Positions 8,142 through 14,586 of a stretch of DNA of 57,475 nt are shown here, in pieces. The notes below the pieces were generated by a model, which saw nothing but the letters and a program-made list of their open reading frames with translations, was not told where the DNA came from and ran no database searches. The position numbers and the translations under genes are program-made. This DNA comes from an uncultured Verrucomicrobiota bacterium (GTDB lineage: Bacteria > Verrucomicrobiota > Verrucomicrobiia > Limisphaerales > UBA9464). The stretch is taken from positions 1 to 57,475 of the forward strand of contig CAINWP010000097.1 in NCBI GenBank assembly GCA_903854475.1, in the 5' to 3' direction. Positions within the stretch are counted from its first letter, which is position 1. Every line of letters begins with the position of its first letter.

Positions 8142-8918
8142 ATGATCAAATCAGCCGCAGACATGATCAAAGCATTACGCAAAGGCACGTTTACAGGAGT
8201 CATTCTATACCGTGGGCCGAGCATGCTAGACGGCGCGCCCATTGTCGTCATTGCAAACCGCATCACCGACGCTAGCACAAATAGCAAGACGGGCGCGATG
8301 GTTCAAACCTTCATTGTTCGCGCCGACGCCGACCCTATGCGGGCTTTGCGCGAGGGACTAGATAGCAGTGTTTGCGGGGCTTGCATGCATCGGCCCGCGA
8401 ACAATGGAACATGCTATGTCAACGTGGGACGCAGCGTTGCCAGTGTTTACGGAGCGTTGACTAGAGGGCGTTATGCGGAGCCGGGCGTTGACTACGACAC
8501 TCGCATATTGCCAGACTTGTTTGCGGGACTAGCGTTTCGTATGGGGACCTATGGGGACCCGACGGCCGCGCCGTTTCAGATCTGGCGCGCTTGCACGTTG
8601 AACGCGGCCGCGATTAACGGATACAGCCACCAATGGCGCGACAAGCGTTTCGCCGCGTTCAAACTTCTTTGCATGGCCAGCGCCGATAGCACGGCCGACC
8701 ACGCCGACGCCCACGCCATGGGATGGCGGACGTTTCGCGTGAAGGCTATCGGCGCGCCGAGCTTACAGGGTGAAGTCACTTGCCCCGCGTCAAAGGAAGC
8801 TGGCCAGAAGACCGTCTGCGCAGACTGCCTAGCATGCGGCGGGCAGAGCGCCAAGGCCCGCGCGTCAATTGTAATTGAGGCCCACGGCGCGACTGCTAAA
8901 CGATTCGTAGGGGTTTGA
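8142..8918 (+). CDS. Conserved phage protein with Cys clusters
   Basis: 258 aa. It belongs to a widespread but uncharacterised phage/plasmid family, recognised from the pattern DGAPIVVIANRIT, NSKTGAMVQTFIVRAD, VCGACMHRP, CYVNVGRSVASVYGAL and LACGGQSAKA. Two groups of Cys (CGACMH near 78, and CADCLACGG near 228) could bind zinc. AGAAAGGG precedes ATG 8142 and a promoter lies at 8079. Codon use is mixed (many GCG, TTG, CGT and A/T-ending codons) and unlike neighbouring early genes. With flanking direct repeats, this suggests an acquired cassette. Function unknown. Confidence 0.75.
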   Translation: MIKSAADMIKALRKGTFTGVILYRGPSMLDGAPIVVIANRITDASTNSKTGAMVQTFIVRADADPMRALREGLDSSVCGACMHRPANNGTCYVNVGRSVASVYGALTRGRYAEPGVDYDTRILPDLFAGLAFRMGTYGDPTAAPFQIWRACTLNAAAINGYSHQWRDKRFAAFKLLCMASADSTADHADAHAMGWRTFRVKAIGAPSLQGEVTCPASKEAGQKTVCADCLACGGQSAKARASIVIEAHGATAKRFVGV

Positions 8919-8920
8919 TC

Positions 8921-9106
8921 ATGATCACCACCACCAAGGAACAACGGCGCGCCCTCGGGCGCGTCTTTTCCCGCACTCCTCTGGGGATTCCCTATCGCGC
9001 ATTCCGCGCGTCCGTTCAGCCCACGTTCGGGTGCGACGGCGCGATATGCGTCCAGTGGCAGGGGATGTGGCTTTGTATCGAGCGCGACGGCTATTGTCAC
9101 ACGTGA
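8921..9106 (+). CDS. Small conserved partner of the 8142 gene
   Basis: 61 aa from ATG 8921; TAGGGG lies 7 bases upstream, inside the end of the previous gene. The pattern YRAFRASVQPTFG ... VQWQGMWLCIERDGYCHT matches a small family that, as I recall, accompanies the upstream protein in other phages. The two probably act together. No catalytic motif is visible. Confidence 0.65.
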   Translation: MITTTKEQRRALGRVFSRTPLGIPYRAFRASVQPTFGCDGAICVQWQGMWLCIERDGYCHT

Positions 9107-9112
9107 AACATT

Positions 9113-9268
9113 GCATCTAAGGCCCGCGCTCAAAGGCCCGCGACCCCCGGATGTTGAAACATCCGGGGGTTTTTCTGCGTCAGAGTGTTGAACCCGCCTG
9201 TGCGATTGGATCTAAGGCCCGCGAGCCATGCGTCTGGCGCATGGGTCTAATTGCATCTAAGGCCCGCG
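9113..9268. repeat. Three downstream copies of the GCATCTAAGGCCCGCG repeat
   Basis: GCATCTAAGGCCCGCG at 9113-9128 and 9253-9268, and GGATCTAAGGCCCGCG at 9208-9223; a truncated AGGCCCGCG follows at 9134. A palindromic CATGCGTCTGGCGCATG lies between copies two and three. The last two copies fall inside the C-terminal coding region of the nuclease gene 9180-9686. Confidence 0.9.
9143..9174 (+). terminator. Intrinsic terminator of the cassette
   Basis: ACCCCCGGATG - TTGAAA - CATCCGGGGGT, an 11-bp perfect stem, followed by TTTT. It ends plus-strand transcription just before the convergent nuclease gene. The minus direction has no T-run. Confidence 0.9.
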
Positions 9269-9686
9269 CCGCAGCGAAGTCGAGGAACATGGACCACGGA
9301 TCGTCATAGCTAAGTGTCTGATCTGGTTCAGTTTTTCCCGTGGTGTCGTCCCAAAGGTCCGTGATCCGTGAACCACTGTAGATCTTGAGAACTTGAGCCT
9401 CAGGATGGCTGACCATGTTCCAGACGCATGGCGAAACCCTAGATCTCGCGGTTTGCCACGCAATTTGCGCAGGTCTCCACAACCCGGCTGTTTTGTAAGC
9501 CTTGGTTTTACAGACCTTGAGTTCCACCCAGATCTCAATAGGCGATTGCTGGCCATTAGGGGGCCACTGGTAGGCCCCATTGATGTCGGGGATACCCGCC
9601 CCTACCCGCGCCTCAATTCGCGTCCAGTGGACGTTTCTATCCGTTTCTCGCTTCAGGCGTTTCCAGATCTCTGCCTCGGTCTTCAA
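9180..9686 (-). CDS. VRR-NUC-like PD-(D/E)XK nuclease
   Basis: 168 aa. The fold is recognised from RIEARVGAGIPDINGAY (Asp34), IEIWVELKV (Glu55, Lys57) and RPAQIAWQTAR (Gln74), followed by the LKIYSGS strand. VRR-NUC enzymes cut branched DNA, so resolution of replication junctions before packaging is plausible. The start is TTG 9686, overlapping the terS stop (TTGA), with GAGGAG upstream. The last 25 or so residues (RALDAIRPMRQTHGSRALD) are encoded by the dispersed repeats, so repeat insertion probably extended the reading frame. Confidence 0.8.
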   Translation of the reverse strand: MKTEAEIWKRLKRETDRNVHWTRIEARVGAGIPDINGAYQWPPNGQQSPIEIWVELKVCKTKAYKTAGLWRPAQIAWQTARSRVSPCVWNMVSHPEAQVLKIYSGSRITDLWDDTTGKTEPDQTLSYDDPWSMFLDFAAARALDAIRPMRQTHGSRALDPIAQAGSTL

Positions 9687-10279
9687 AGGTCGATCTCCTC
9701 GGCCATGCGCTGGCGCTCTTCCTCCGGGATGAAGTCGGGCAGCGAATCGGGATCCCGAGCATTGGCCACCATGTCGAGGGTGGGCGATGTCGAGTTCATC
9801 AAGATGGGGAACTGCTGCTGTAGCTTGGCAATCTCGGCGATGACGTCCTCGCGGCTCATCTGGTCGATCTTTCCCACAAGGATCTCGCTGCGGGAGATAT
9901 AGAGACCACCGGCCTGTCCTCGAGACTTCTCTGCCGCGACGGCGGCGGTGTAGTTTCCCTTCTCCAGAGCCATGTCGCGAATCTTAGCAAGCTGGCGGAT
10001 ATGGCTGTCAAAGGTCACCTCGTACTTGCGGGACAGTTCTTCCTTGATCTCGGCAATACGGACCAAAACGTGAGGGTAATCCCGACCGTTCAAAAACCGG
10101 GACGCAGCCCATGACGCTGTGCCGTCACCGTAACCGGCCAAACGAGCCGCCTCGGTGCGCGTGACGTCCTCGGTGGCATAGATCCGGCAGAACTTCTCCT
10201 GCTTCTCGGTCAGCCCCTTGGTCTTGGGATTTACAAGGATATCCATCTTAGGCTTGTGCGTTGCTTTGGCGGTTGCCAT
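9683..10279 (-). CDS. terS: Terminase small subunit
   Basis: 198 aa from ATG 10279, chosen because GGAGGG stands 5 bases upstream; the frame is open further but would run into the inverted repeat. GLTEKQEKFCRIYATE followed by TRTEAARLAGYGDGTASWAA is the classic N-terminal HTH of terS families. A central helical oligomerisation part follows (ELSRKYEVTFDSHIRQLAKI, TAAVAAEKSRGQAGGLY). It recognises packaging DNA and loads TerL. It is co-directional with the nuclease and lies about 3.5 kb upstream of terL. Confidence 0.9.
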   Translation of the reverse strand: MATAKATHKPKMDILVNPKTKGLTEKQEKFCRIYATEDVTRTEAARLAGYGDGTASWAASRFLNGRDYPHVLVRIAEIKEELSRKYEVTFDSHIRQLAKIRDMALEKGNYTAAVAAEKSRGQAGGLYISRSEILVGKIDQMSREDVIAEIAKLQQQFPILMNSTSPTLDMVANARDPDSLPDFIPEEERQRMAEEIDL

Positions 10280-10315
10280 GCGGCCCTCCATCGGTGTCCG
10301 AGGCCCCATTCTAGC

Positions 10316-10580
10316 ATAGAGAAAAGTAAAAATCCGGGGGTTGTCGCAGGGTGTCCCCTTAGAATACCGGGGGATCACACCCATCGCAGGGTATTTTCAA
10401 TATTTTCAAAAAGGGGTCCGTTGCGTGTGTGCGCGATGTGATTTACATTGTTGACAATTCTACTTTTACCGCGCGCGGCCGGAAAACTCCAATTCTCGTT
10501 TAACCCCCGGACACCCTGCGATCCCCCGGTATTCTAGGGACACACCCTGCGACAACCCCCGGATTTTTGCTTTTCTCTAT
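10316..10580. repeat. 61-bp inverted repeat around an AT-rich centre (candidate origin or packaging site)
   Basis: The left arm 10316-10376 and right arm 10520-10580 are reverse complements with 57 of 61 positions matching. Each arm holds TCGCAGGGTGT, and a further copy lies just inside each arm (about 10384 and 10512), giving four copies in mirror symmetry. The 143-bp centre contains two tandem TATTTTCAA (10392-10409) and an AT-rich stretch with TTGTTGACAATT (10448-10459). It occupies most of the 428-bp gap between terS and the plus-strand gene at 10708. It could be an origin, a pac region or a shared operator. The repeat is certain; the role is inferred. Confidence 0.9.
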
Positions 10581-10650
10581 AGAAGAACCCCCCCTGCATC
10601 CAGGTTCCATAATACGGCAAACGGACCGTGGTCCTCGGACCCCGTGACCC

Positions 10651-10679
10651 TTGACATGCAAAACGTACCCCAATAAAGT
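10651..10679 (+). promoter_or_regulatory. Strong sigma70-like promoter of early block 2
   Basis: Consensus TTGACA (10651-10656), 17-bp spacer, TAAAGT (10674-10679) within CAATAAAGTA. The start point would be near 10686, 22 bases before ATG 10708. The same CAATAAAGTA -10 context recurs at 16291-16300. Confidence 0.8.
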
Positions 10680-10707
10680 AGTGTCACCCCCTGTTCAGGA
10701 GCCCATC

Positions 10708-10995
10708 ATGGTAAAAATCGAGACCGACGTCCCTTTCACAACGAACCTTCCCGCCCGCTATTCTGGTTTCCCCCGCAAGTGGCCGTGGACCGAGATGAAA
10801 CCCGGCGACAGCTTCTGCGTCCTGACCGAGGCCGAGATGAAGTCCGCCCGCAATTCCTTGTACCAGCATCGCCTGACGGTCCACTGCAAGATCCCCTCCA
10901 CATGGGTCGCGGCCACACAGAAGACCGCCGAGGGCTATCGCCTCTGGCTGATCGACACAAAAAACATCGTGACCCCTGTTGACACACCCACATAG
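10708..10995 (+). CDS. Small conserved phage protein, paralogue of 14323-14583
   Basis: 95 aa from ATG 10708 with AGGAG 7 bases upstream; upstream in-frame codons lie in the promoter. The pattern WPWTEMKPGDSF ... ARNSLYQHR ... YRLWLID is shared with the 86-aa protein at 14323 (YPWLTMKVGDSF ... RLWLVEK), so the two are paralogues. Similar proteins are common in phage early regions with unknown function. A second promoter overlaps its 3' end. Confidence 0.75.
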   Translation: MVKIETDVPFTTNLPARYSGFPRKWPWTEMKPGDSFCVLTEAEMKSARNSLYQHRLTVHCKIPSTWVAATQKTAEGYRLWLIDTKNIVTPVDTPT

Positions 10996-11008
10996 TGTGT
11001 TCTATACC
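10979..11008 (+). promoter_or_regulatory. Sigma70-like promoter upstream of 11058
   Basis: TTGACA (10979-10984), 18-bp spacer, TATACC (11003-11008). It overlaps the 3' end of the 10708 gene and would start about 40 bases before ATG 11058. Confidence 0.65.
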
Positions 11009-11057
11009 TATCCCATGCTCACTGATTCGGTGCGCACTCACAAGAAAGGTGAGCCAT

Positions 11058-11318
11058 ATGTCCAACTTGACCGAGACAGAACACACTATCCTCGCCGAGG
11101 TCCGTCATCACGCGCGCAGCCTGACCGAGACCACCTCCGCCTTGTACTGGGACACCCCGTTCGAGGCCGTCTTGATCCGTCGTCTCCGGGATGACCTGTC
11201 CAAGCTCGTGTCCCTGTATGACACCCCCGAGGTCACCAGCATCCTTGGCCGCTCTGCCCCCCGCACCCGCTACTCTTGGGACGGACACGGCACCACAGCC
11301 CACGTGGAGACCGTCTGA
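11058..11318 (+). CDS. Small hypothetical protein
   Basis: 86 aa from ATG 11058, ribosome site AAGGTGAG. Helical (TETEHTILAEVRHHARSL, AVLIRRLRDDLSKLVSLY) with a polar C-terminal tail. Its TGA overlaps the next ATG (TGATG), so it is coupled to the 11318 gene. Not recognised. Confidence 0.65.
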   Translation: MSNLTETEHTILAEVRHHARSLTETTSALYWDTPFEAVLIRRLRDDLSKLVSLYDTPEVTSILGRSAPRTRYSWDGHGTTAHVETV

Positions 11319-11590
11319 TGGCCTACGCCCCTCGCCAAGTCGAGACCCACAAGGTGACCCTGCGCACGGTCATGCGCCGGGCGTCCTTTGTCCAAGGTCA
11401 CCGGTCCTTCCTGCAAGGCAAGCCGCTCAATTACGACGCCTACCCCCTCTGCATCAACGAGCAGTGGTCCTATGAGCGTGGTCGCCAGTTCGCGGCCATC
11501 TTCCCCGAACCTGTGAAGAACGGAAAGACCATCCGCACCGCCGCCCTGTACGCCTACGCTGGCGCTCTGAACCGGAGGGAGATCCTATGA
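11318..11590 (+). CDS. Small hypothetical basic protein
   Basis: 90 aa from ATG 11318, overlapping the upstream stop by one base and the downstream start by four (ATGA at 11587). Basic N-terminal half (RQVETHKVTLRTVMRRASF), then YDAYPLCINEQWSYERGRQF, which resembles small conserved phage proteins of unknown function. The tight overlaps support real translation. Confidence 0.65.
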   Translation: MAYAPRQVETHKVTLRTVMRRASFVQGHRSFLQGKPLNYDAYPLCINEQWSYERGRQFAAIFPEPVKNGKTIRTAALYAYAGALNRREIL

Positions 11591-11991
11591 GCATGCGCTA
11601 CGTGTTCACCTACGAATACAACCCATCCCTCCCTGTCAGGCCCCACGCTGCCTATGTGGACACCGTCCTCGACGACGGGTCCGTCTTCGACCGTGACTTC
11701 CTCGGTGCGTTTGCCACCGAGGAGGAAGCTGCCGCCTGTCTGGCCAACACGGTTCACCCCGACATCGTCGACTGCTTCCACGGCTCGAGATCCATCAAGG
11801 ACCGTGAGCCGCTGGACGCTGACTTCCGTGCGTTTATCGACCTCGCCTCCGCTTACTACGGCAAGGCCCCCATGGATCTGCCTGTCGAGATCCGTGACCA
11901 GTTGGTGCGCGAGGTCTTGTACGGCGAGCAGCTTCTGGATGAAGAGCAGGAAGAATACCGGTCGTTCCGGTCATTTGGCTATGGAGCCTAA
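11587..11991 (+). CDS. Hypothetical acidic protein
   Basis: 134 aa, starting within the previous stop (ATGA). The N-terminal half looks like a small alpha/beta fold (MRYVFTYEYNP, AAYVDTVLDDGSVF, ATEEEAAACLANTV). The C-terminal half is helical and ends EEQEEYRSFRSFGYGA. No family recognised. Part of the coupled series 11058-12725. Confidence 0.6.
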   Translation: MSMRYVFTYEYNPSLPVRPHAAYVDTVLDDGSVFDRDFLGAFATEEEAAACLANTVHPDIVDCFHGSRSIKDREPLDADFRAFIDLASAYYGKAPMDLPVEIRDQLVREVLYGEQLLDEEQEEYRSFRSFGYGA

Positions 11992-12011
11992 CCCCAAGAA
12001 AGGAACAGCAC

Positions 12012-12725
12012 ATGAATTTCCTCAGCTATCTCGGCGGGATCCCCGCCTCTGCAAAAGAAGCCGTTGACGTGATCGCCAAGGGACCCGCTCCGACCGAACT
12101 GGAGCTATCCCTGCGTCAGATGCATGCCGACCACCTGACGGCCATGCAGGCCATCAAGAACCTCACGGAGATCGCGGTGAACCAGACCACAAGGGCCGTG
12201 GACCAAGTCGCACAGTTGCGCGAACTGAGGCGCACGATCACCGCCTCTGAGGTCAAGCACCTCGCCGCCTTCGAACTGGCGCTGCGCCCCGTGATGCGGG
12301 CCACCGACACCCTGATGGAAAAGGTGAACAACGTCGAGATGGAACTGTTCGCTAATCGTTCCATGATCGACGTCATGCGCAAGGAACTGCTCGCGGACCG
12401 TGAAGCGGCATTGGTGATCCACGGCGCGAAGCTCGACCTTGTTGCCGAGCGCCTTGACAAGCTGGTCAAGGTCGTCGCCAGAAGCCTGATCAAACACCCC
12501 GAGGGCGTGACCGTGGCCCCGCCCCCGAAACCTCGGGGTGGCAAGCGCAGCAATGCTGGCCGTAAGCCGGGGTCCAAGCCTCGCCCCCTCGATGTCCAAT
12601 ACGCCGACGTGTCCAACCGCCTCCAGCGTTGCCGCCCGAACAGCAAAGCGCGCCTGATATATCAGTTCAGGCTCACCGAGTTGCGTCAGAAGCTGGGCAT
12701 GGCCCCGATTCGGAAGGAAGGCTAA
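12012..12725 (+). CDS. Coiled-coil protein with an AT-hook-like basic segment
   Basis: 237 aa, ribosome site AAGAAAGGAA. Residues 25-160 are almost wholly helical, with coiled-coil character (LRQMHADHLTAMQAIKNL, LMEKVNNVEMELFANRSM). A Pro/Gly/Lys/Arg segment near residue 175 (KPRGGKRSNAGRKPGSKPRP) resembles an AT-hook, followed by a short helical tail. DNA binding is plausible. Its stop overlaps the nuclease start (TAATG). Confidence 0.6.
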   Translation: MNFLSYLGGIPASAKEAVDVIAKGPAPTELELSLRQMHADHLTAMQAIKNLTEIAVNQTTRAVDQVAQLRELRRTITASEVKHLAAFELALRPVMRATDTLMEKVNNVEMELFANRSMIDVMRKELLADREAALVIHGAKLDLVAERLDKLVKVVARSLIKHPEGVTVAPPPKPRGGKRSNAGRKPGSKPRPLDVQYADVSNRLQRCRPNSKARLIYQFRLTELRQKLGMAPIRKEG

Positions 12726-13120
12726 TGATCTGTTCTGTCCTCGCCATCTGCGCCGTCATAGCCGGATCCCCGTCAGTCCATGACGGGGATACACTTACGA
12801 TCCACGGACAGGCCATTCGCCTGTTTGGGGTCGATGCTGAGGAACTTGACGAGCCTCACGGGCCACAGGCCCGTGAGGCCCTGCGAGCCCTCGTCAGGAA
12901 GACCGAGTATGTCCGCTGCGAACTGAGTGGAGAGCGGTCCTACAACCGTCTGGTGGGAATCTGCTACACGGCAGAGGGCCTGAACCTCAACGAGGCCATG
13001 ATCCGTGGTGGCCATGCCTTGGACTGTGCCAGATATTCTGGCGGTCTTTACCGTCAGTTTGAACCCATGGCGATACGCCTGAAGCTCACCCAGAAACCCT
13101 ATTGCAGGAGCAAGCAATGA
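12725..13120 (+). CDS. Staphylococcal-nuclease-like (thermonuclease) protein
   Basis: 131 aa from ATG 12725. After a short hydrophobic N-terminus (CSVLAICAVIAG, residues 3-14), SPSVHDGDTL, IRLFGVDAEE and SYNRLVG give the SNase active-site set (Asp20/Asp22, Arg32, Glu40, Arg75). All key residues are present. It should hydrolyse DNA or RNA phosphodiesters. The N-terminus could export it to the periplasm, where it might attack competing DNA, or it may degrade host DNA in the cell. Two strong hairpins lie inside the gene. It is coupled to both neighbours. Confidence 0.85.
   Translation: MICSVLAICAVIAGSPSVHDGDTLTIHGQAIRLFGVDAEELDEPHGPQAREALRALVRKTEYVRCELSGERSYNRLVGICYTAEGLNLNEAMIRGGHALDCARYSGGLYRQFEPMAIRLKLTQKPYCRSKQ
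12766..12878 (+). other. Two strong hairpins inside the thermonuclease gene
   Basis: ATCCCCGTCA-gtcca-TGACGGGGAT (12766-12790, 10-bp perfect stem) and CCTCACGGGCC-aca-GGCCCGTGAGG (12854-12878, 11-bp perfect stem). Both are near the 5' end of the message and lack T-runs, so they may affect translation or RNA turnover. Confidence 0.8.
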
Positions 13121-13386
13121 CCACGAAACCCCTCACCAACGATGAAGCCCACACGCTAGCGTGTGGGCTAGAGTCGCAGATCCTGAAGGTCTTGAGCGGG
13201 AACGTAGACTATGTGGCCATGACCGCCCTGACTTATGCCGCCGCCACGCTGATCGTCCAAATGCCCACCCGGGGGGCCAGCCACGACGAGCAGTTGGACA
13301 TGTTTGATGGGCAGTTGCGCACGGCTGTCGGAATCTTACTGAGACATCGGATAGACGCCGAAAAGCACCGAAGGGCGATGAACTGA
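13117..13386 (+). CDS. Small hypothetical helical protein
   Basis: 89 aa from ATG 13117, overlapping the upstream stop (ATGA). The helical pattern (NDEAHTLACGLESQILKVL, VAMTALTYAAATLIVQM, LRTAVGILLRHRIDAEKHR) looks like a small soluble helical bundle. Not recognised. Codons 11-18 are encoded by a perfect 22-bp palindrome. Confidence 0.6.
   Translation: MTTKPLTNDEAHTLACGLESQILKVLSGNVDYVAMTALTYAAATLIVQMPTRGASHDEQLDMFDGQLRTAVGILLRHRIDAEKHRRAMN
13147..13168. repeat. Perfect 22-bp palindrome within a coding region
   Basis: GCCCACACGC-TA-GCGTGTGGGC is self-complementary over all 22 bases, 30 bases into the 13117 gene. It may act as a protein-binding site or as a cruciform/hairpin near the start of the message. 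Confidence 0.85.
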
Positions 13387-13496
13387 TGATCCACTTACAA
13401 ATCATCCTGATCATTGCGGCGGCAACATGCGCGATGGCGGACAGCACAGGTTTTGCCCTGTTCTTCTGCGTCGTGTTCCTGTTTACCACATCATGA
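13386..13496 (+). CDS. 36-aa membrane micro-protein
   Basis: ATG 13386 overlaps the upstream stop (TGATG); stop TGA 13494-13496. It encodes two hydrophobic stretches, LQIILIIAAATCAMA and GFALFFCVVFLFTT, enough for one or two membrane passes. The overlap and the following AGGAA plus start at 13507 support translation. It could be a small envelope or holin-like factor; unproven. Confidence 0.55.
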   Translation: MIHLQIILIIAAATCAMADSTGFALFFCVVFLFTTS

Positions 13497-13506
13497 GGAA
13501 CGCGCC

Positions 13507-13836
13507 ATGACTGACGATCTTGTGAAGCGGCTAGAGCAATCTATTAAGATGAGCCGCGCTGACTATTGGGAAGTTCAAGCATCCATGTGGCATGAGAGCT
13601 ACAAGGGAGTTGCCGACCGCATCGAGAAGCTGGAGGCCGATTTAGAAATCGCCACAATGAAACGCATTCTTGATGCCGACCGCATCGAGAAGCTGGAGGC
13701 GGCGCTGGCAAAGGTGGCGGACGGATATGAAACAGAGTGGTCAACAAGTTCTGTAACCAACATGCTCGACATCGCGCAGATACTGTCTGAGAGAATTGTT
13801 ATCGCCCGCAAAGCACTGGAGGGGAAAGATGACTGA
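13507..13836 (+). CDS. Coiled-coil early protein, paralogue family member 1
   Basis: 109 aa from ATG 13507 with AGGAA upstream. MTDDLVKRLEQ at the N-terminus and IVIARKALEGKDD at the C-terminus are nearly repeated in the next gene. ADRIEKLEA occurs twice inside (about residues 37 and 58) and again in the third paralogue, encoded by near-identical DNA. The type resembles lambda Ea22/Ead-like proteins found in variable early regions. It overlaps the next gene by 8 bases. Confidence 0.7.
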   Translation: MTDDLVKRLEQSIKMSRADYWEVQASMWHESYKGVADRIEKLEADLEIATMKRILDADRIEKLEAALAKVADGYETEWSTSSVTNMLDIAQILSERIVIARKALEGKDD

Positions 13837-14065
13837 CGATCTTGTGAAGCGGCTGCGCGATAAAGTTGAGGCCAGTAGGATTTATGACGACGACGAAGAG
13901 ATTCTTGATGAAGCCGCCCACCACATCGAAACGCTTGAATATGTCATGAAGGACGACGCCAAGTGGCTGGCTGCATACCATAAATGGTGCGAAATGAATG
14001 GCTGCGCCCCGTCATCTTCCGACCTGATTGCCGCCCGCAAAACACTGGAGGGGGAAGATGAGTGA
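13829..14065 (+). CDS. Coiled-coil early protein, paralogue family member 2
   Basis: 78 aa from ATG 13829, preceded by GGAGGGGAAAG. It starts MTDDLVKRLRDKVEA and ends IAARKTLEGEDE, matching the ends of the upstream protein around a different middle. This suggests domain shuffling between tandem copies. Overlaps of 8 bases on both sides. Confidence 0.7.
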   Translation: MTDDLVKRLRDKVEASRIYDDDEEILDEAAHHIETLEYVMKDDAKWLAAYHKWCEMNGCAPSSSDLIAARKTLEGEDE

Positions 14066-14321
14066 ATCATTCAAAATCTGCATCCAACGAGCAGAGACGC
14101 GCCAAGAGTGGGATGAAATGCAAGCCGATTACATTTGGCGCGCACTGCTTTCTGCCGACCGCATCGAGAAGCTGGAGGCGGCGCTGCGGCCTTTCGCGAA
14201 ATGGGCTGACGCCTATGACCCCGAAGAGAATGACGATGATCGCGAGGCGTGGGATCACGCGCCGACCATCGGGATGCTGCGCGCCGCGCGCAACGCAATG
14301 GGTGAACTGAAGGGAAAATAA
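14058..14321 (+). CDS. Coiled-coil early protein, paralogue family member 3
   Basis: 87 aa from ATG 14058, preceded by GGAGGGGGAAG, the same junction sequence as its upstream paralogue. It carries SADRIEKLEAALRPFAKWAD, whose DNA (about 14155-14188) nearly repeats 13676-13708, followed by a common phage-type tail (DHAPTIGMLRAARNAM). Function unknown. Confidence 0.7.
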   Translation: MSESFKICIQRAETRQEWDEMQADYIWRALLSADRIEKLEAALRPFAKWADAYDPEENDDDREAWDHAPTIGMLRAARNAMGELKGK

Positions 14322-14322
14322 C

Positions 14323-14583
14323 ATGTCCAACAAGACCATCGAAATAGATCGCCACGTTCCGTTGCCCAAGGGCGAAACCCGCAACCTTCCTCTCTACCCA
14401 TGGCTTACCATGAAGGTGGGGGATAGCTTTGCAGTTGTCGGAAAGATCTCCGCATCGGCTGCGCGGGGCAGCTTCCGCCGTTACCAGAAGCTGGGACAGA
14501 TCCCCGAGAACCTGAAGGCCATTCAACGGACCATGGACGATGAGGGGCCGGGCCATGTGCGCCTGTGGCTCGTGGAGAAATGA
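14323..14583 (+). CDS. Small conserved phage protein, paralogue of 10708-10995
   Basis: 86 aa. YPWLTMKVGDSFAV ... AARGSFRRYQKL ... HVRLWLVEK corresponds position by position to the 10708 protein. Two diverged copies of the same family 3.6 kb apart imply duplication or separate acquisition. Weak ribosome site AAGGGAAAA before ATG 14323. Confidence 0.7.
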   Translation: MSNKTIEIDRHVPLPKGETRNLPLYPWLTMKVGDSFAVVGKISASAARGSFRRYQKLGQIPENLKAIQRTMDDEGPGHVRLWLVEK

Positions 14584-14586
14584 GCC

